Below, piece after piece: positions 60,733-64,000 of a DNA stretch of 64,000 nt. The first letter of the stretch is position 1. Every line of letters begins with the position of its first letter. Under the pieces are notes generated by a model that made no database searches, had not been told where the DNA came from, and saw only the letters and a program-made list of their open reading frames with translations. The translations under genes were made by a program, and so were the position numbers. The stretch comes from Buxus sempervirens (taxonomy: Eukaryota; Streptophyta; Magnoliopsida; Buxales; Buxaceae): positions 35,645,942 through 35,709,941 of the forward strand of contig OX387188.1 of the NCBI GenBank assembly GCA_947561395.2, in the 5' to 3' direction.

Positions 60733-63593
60733 ATGGCGTCTGGGGAAGGAAAACGTCATCAGAAGCAGCCGCGTCATCATAACCTTGTTCCTCTTGCGGC
60801 ATTGATCAGCAGAGAGATGAGGGTTGAGAAAATGGAGAAGCCGAGTGTGAGATATGGTTATGCTGCCCAGTCTAAGAAAGGGGAGGACTATTTTCTGATC
60901 AAGACAGATTGTCAAGGAATTCCAGGGAATTCGTCGTCAAAATTTTCCGTATTTGGGGTATGTGACTGTCTCTTTCCTTTTTCCATTTTTTTTTTCATTT
61001 GTATTGGAATCTGTAGTGACGTTCATGCTGGATTTGAAAGGTCAATTATATTTTACAATTTCATTGATCCATTTTCCGTTTATCTTCAAGACCATGACTA
61101 GAAGAACATAATTTAATGCATTACGAAGCTATTCCTCATTTTTGCTTCCTTGATTTCCTGGAAATTTTATCCGTTCCTAATTTCATTTCTTAATTTTGTT
61201 TCTGTAACGCTCTCCTGCAATATATATCAGGGGAAATTTGAACTGAGATGTTGTAGATGGATTATCTAGCCTTTCGCTGGGAGTATCTCATTTTCTCTAA
61301 TTTTTTTTTATGCCTTTTGTTTTTGGCATAATTCTTCTCTTTCTTGTTTGTCATATTTATGTGGTTGTTGATGGTTCATTGTGTTACGATCTAAATTTCA
61401 GGTATTTGATGGACACAATGGGAATGCTGCTGCAATTTTTACAAGAGAACATCTTTTAACTCATGTTTTGGGTGCAATTCCCCGAGGGCTTGGGCGAGAG
61501 GAGTGGCTTCAAGCTTTACCTCGGGCATTAGTTTCTGGGTTCGTGAACACTGACAAGGAATTCCGGAGCAGAGGCATGGTTTTATGCTGATTTTTGTTGC
61601 TGTATTTCTTTTTTTTCCCCTATAATTTTCCTTTCAACTGTTTCATATATATGTCATGACAGAAGATAAAAGGTTGTTTTTACCATTTTATTGTCACCAG
61701 GAGAAACTTCTGGAACAACTGCTACATTTGTTATAATTGATGGATGGACAGTCACAGTAGCATCAGTTGGAGATTCACGTTGCATTTTGGATGTTCAAGG
61801 TGGTGCTGTTTCTATGCTGACTGTTGATCATAGGCTTGAAGAAAATGTGGAGGAGTGCGTCTCAGTTCTTAACTCTTAGTTTATCTGTTTCCTTATTTTT
61901 AGATGTTGTGTCAAAATAATTTAGTTTCTGCAGACGGGAGCGTGTTATTGCTAGTGGAGGTGAAGTTGGGAGGCTCAGCATTCTTGGTGGTGCTGAGGTG
62001 GCTTGTTTGTTCCTTGGCAACTTCATTCTGCTTTTGATCACAGAAGCTTCTGCATTCGATTTTGAATAATAGAAAAATTCATAATGGTTTTTTTTTCTTA
62101 CAAAGCTTAATAAAACATTTTGTGTAACTTCTTAAACACAGATTGGTCCTCTCCGTTGTTGGCCGGGGGGTTTATGCCTTTCAAGGTCAATAGGAGATAT
62201 GGATGTTGGGGAGTTCATAGTTCCTGTACCTTATGTTAAAAAAGTGAAGGTATTGGTCTTTTTCGTAAGCCCATACTATATACTTATTGATTTATATTTT
62301 CATTTCAGGCATTTCTTGAGCTCATTATGATAGTTCTGAGCCTGATAGTTATATGCCTTTCAACAGTCCAAATTCTAACTTTGTTCATTTGTATATTAGT
62401 TATCAAATGCCGGTGGAAGGCTCATAATTGCTTCTGATGGCATCTGGGATGCACTATCCTCAGAAATGGCTGCAAAGTCTTGTCGTGGATTGCCTGCAGA
62501 GCTTGCTGCTAAGCAAGTAGTAAAGGTAATTTGTACTCATATTTCCCCTTGCTTGTCCTGTACTTGTTAGCACCAATTTCCCAATTGGTTCTGAAAGCCA
62601 TTAGAAGCATGCAAAAGTTTGGATATGGCATCAGTAAATCATTCAAACTTTATTATTATTAACTTGATTTGATATGGCAGTAGTAGTCCTTTTCTGGCAG
62701 GAGGAATTTGTTTATATTCTGCACATCGCCAATGTTCGGCTCCATTCAGGGCCTTCTTCAACTGTCACCAACCCAAACCTTCTCATTATTGCAATCCCAG
62801 ACTCCTAGTTCTTCATTTAACATGTCTAAATGATTCCAAATGGCTTTCCTTTTTTTTTTCTTTTTTTGTTCCTGTCATGTTTAGCTTACCCACAGATGAT
62901 TTCAGTTTTGCTAATTTCTTCTTTTCTTTTCTACCCTTGTCTTCTGTCCCAAAATTCTACTTAGTAAATTATGACTGTTAAATGGCTGCCTAATCAGTAT
63001 CATTTTATGGTAGATATTGATTTAAGTCAAATAAAAAGTGCATTCTAATTACATTATTGGATATTTCTTAGGAAGCATTGAGGACAAGGGGACTAAAAGA
63101 TGACACAACCTGCATTGTTGTTGACATAATTCCTCCTGGTTTCCCCATACCATCTTCACCTCCTCCGAAGAAGCAAAATAAGCTGAGATCACTCTTCAGG
63201 AAGAAGTCTCGTGATGTAAATAAATCAGCAAAGAAGTTATCGGCAGTAGGTATAGTGGAAGAGCTATTTGAAGAAGGCTCAGCAATGCTGTCAGAAAGGT
63301 TAATGTCTTTTCTTTCTCTTCTAATGTGCAAGTATTGTTAGATAAATTTTGTAGTTGTTTTGTATTCTTATTCTGTATTTGCATGCAGATTGGGAAATGA
63401 CACCCCTGTGGTGCAATCCACTTCTGGTCTTTTCACGTGTGCTATATGCCAAGTTGACCTTGCCCCAACCGAGGGGATCTCTGTTCATGCTGGTGCCATA
63501 TTCTCCATGAGCTCAAAGCCGTGGCAAGGTCCTTTCCTTTGTGCTGATTGCCGCAATAAGAAGGATGCAATGGAAGGAAAACGCCGTAGCTAG
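60733..63593 (+). CDS. Protein phosphatase 2C (Arabidopsis PP2C 12-like clade)
   Basis: Eight exons: 60733-60957, 61402-61573, 61701-61854, 61934-61997, 62142-62249, 62400-62525, 63072-63298 and 63389-63593, giving 426 residues. PP2Cs are Mn/Mg-dependent Ser/Thr phosphatases. Metal-site motifs are VFDGHNG (76-82), SVGDSR, GGLCLSRSIGD, ASDGIWD and DDTTCIVVD. After the catalytic domain come a Pro-rich, basic linker (SSPPPKKQNK), EELFEEGSAMLSERL, and a Cys-rich module C-A-I-C...C-A-D-C that defines this plant clade. Introns are GT-AG except intron 2, which must use a GC donor at 61574 to keep frame. No signal peptide, so probably cytosol or nucleus. Substrates are unknown. Confidence 0.93.
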
Positions 63594-64000
63594 TGGAGTT
63601 AAAAGTGGTACAGCCTGTTATTTCTTCCTCGTTTATTCTTTCCACCTTATTTTTTTTCTGGCCCCATTTTACCTGGCCAGGCAATTTCTGAATCTCAATG
63701 TAGTGTTTCACTCAAATGTACATGAAAGGTTGGAAAATAATTCAAAATGAGTTGCAGCATCTTTAAGTAAATCATTTTGTTCTCAGGTTAAAAGAACATA
63801 AATTTCGGAACTTGACAGACCGGTCCTGGTCTCGCCCTTTTAGCTTTTCACCATTTTTACAGCCTGCTATCTTCTTAAAAGCTTTCAAAAGTCTTCTTTT
63901 AATCCATCTTCTTAAGTCCTCTCTTGAGGCAAAGGATAACACGGACCGTACCAGGGAAACAGACTATCATTCCTTGCTCTTATTATTTTCCAATCCTCTG
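63594..64000. other. 3' UTR and flank of the PP2C gene
   Basis: T-rich sequence after the TAG at 63591-63593, with no further gene before the window end. Confidence 0.6.

Overview
The window is plant nuclear DNA, most likely from a woody eudicot. It has spliced genes with GT-AG introns, plant-only protein families (LRK10-like receptor kinase, a plant PP2C clade, Kaonashi-type MULE) and a very high load of nested transposons. I could not name the species from sequence alone.

Only four host genes look intact. (1) 28964-33325 (+) is a four-exon LRK10L/WAK-like receptor kinase. (2) 35045-35506 (+) is a small conserved plant protein of unknown function. (3) 37838-39106 (-) is a five-exon MsrA-type methionine sulfoxide reductase. 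(4) 60733-63593 (+) is an eight-exon PP2C phosphatase with a C-terminal Cys-rich module. There is no operon-like logic. These are independent genes separated by repeats.

1-14 kb is a graveyard: the right end of a hAT element, MITE-like hairpins, a truncated copy of the 35-kb small gene, a decayed endogenous caulimovirid on the minus strand (3.6-7.26 kb), a 200-base assembly gap, a BOP1 pseudogene on the minus strand, and retroelement-like non-coding DNA with a minisatellite.

14.4-20.06 kb is a non-autonomous CACTA element (TSD TAT) with a 3.63-kb TG...CA element inside it (TSD AAGGC), probably a solo LTR.

21.4-27.1 kb is a second, dead LRK10L copy. It was split by a MULE-like element carrying a 22-bp minisatellite and by an LTR-like insertion. 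The live LRK10L gene follows directly.

39.8-47.7 kb holds a GC-rich hAT (TSD ATTGGCTC) containing a tRNA-like module, a possible solo LTR, a second hAT with a 400-bp snapback MITE nested in it (9-bp TSD), and several local duplications.

47756-59435 is the most remarkable object: an 11.7-kb Mutator-like element with two 1276-bp, almost identical terminal inverted repeats and a 9-bp target duplication made only of T. Inside are a PB1-domain remnant of the transposase, a 1.6-kb higher-order minisatellite where the rest of the transposase should be, a nine-exon Ulp1/C48 protease gene with just two nonsense codons, two exons of an ERD6-like sugar transporter, and an exon resembling a plant MutS homologue (MSH7). 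It behaves like a Kaonashi-type MULE turned gene-capturing Pack-MULE.
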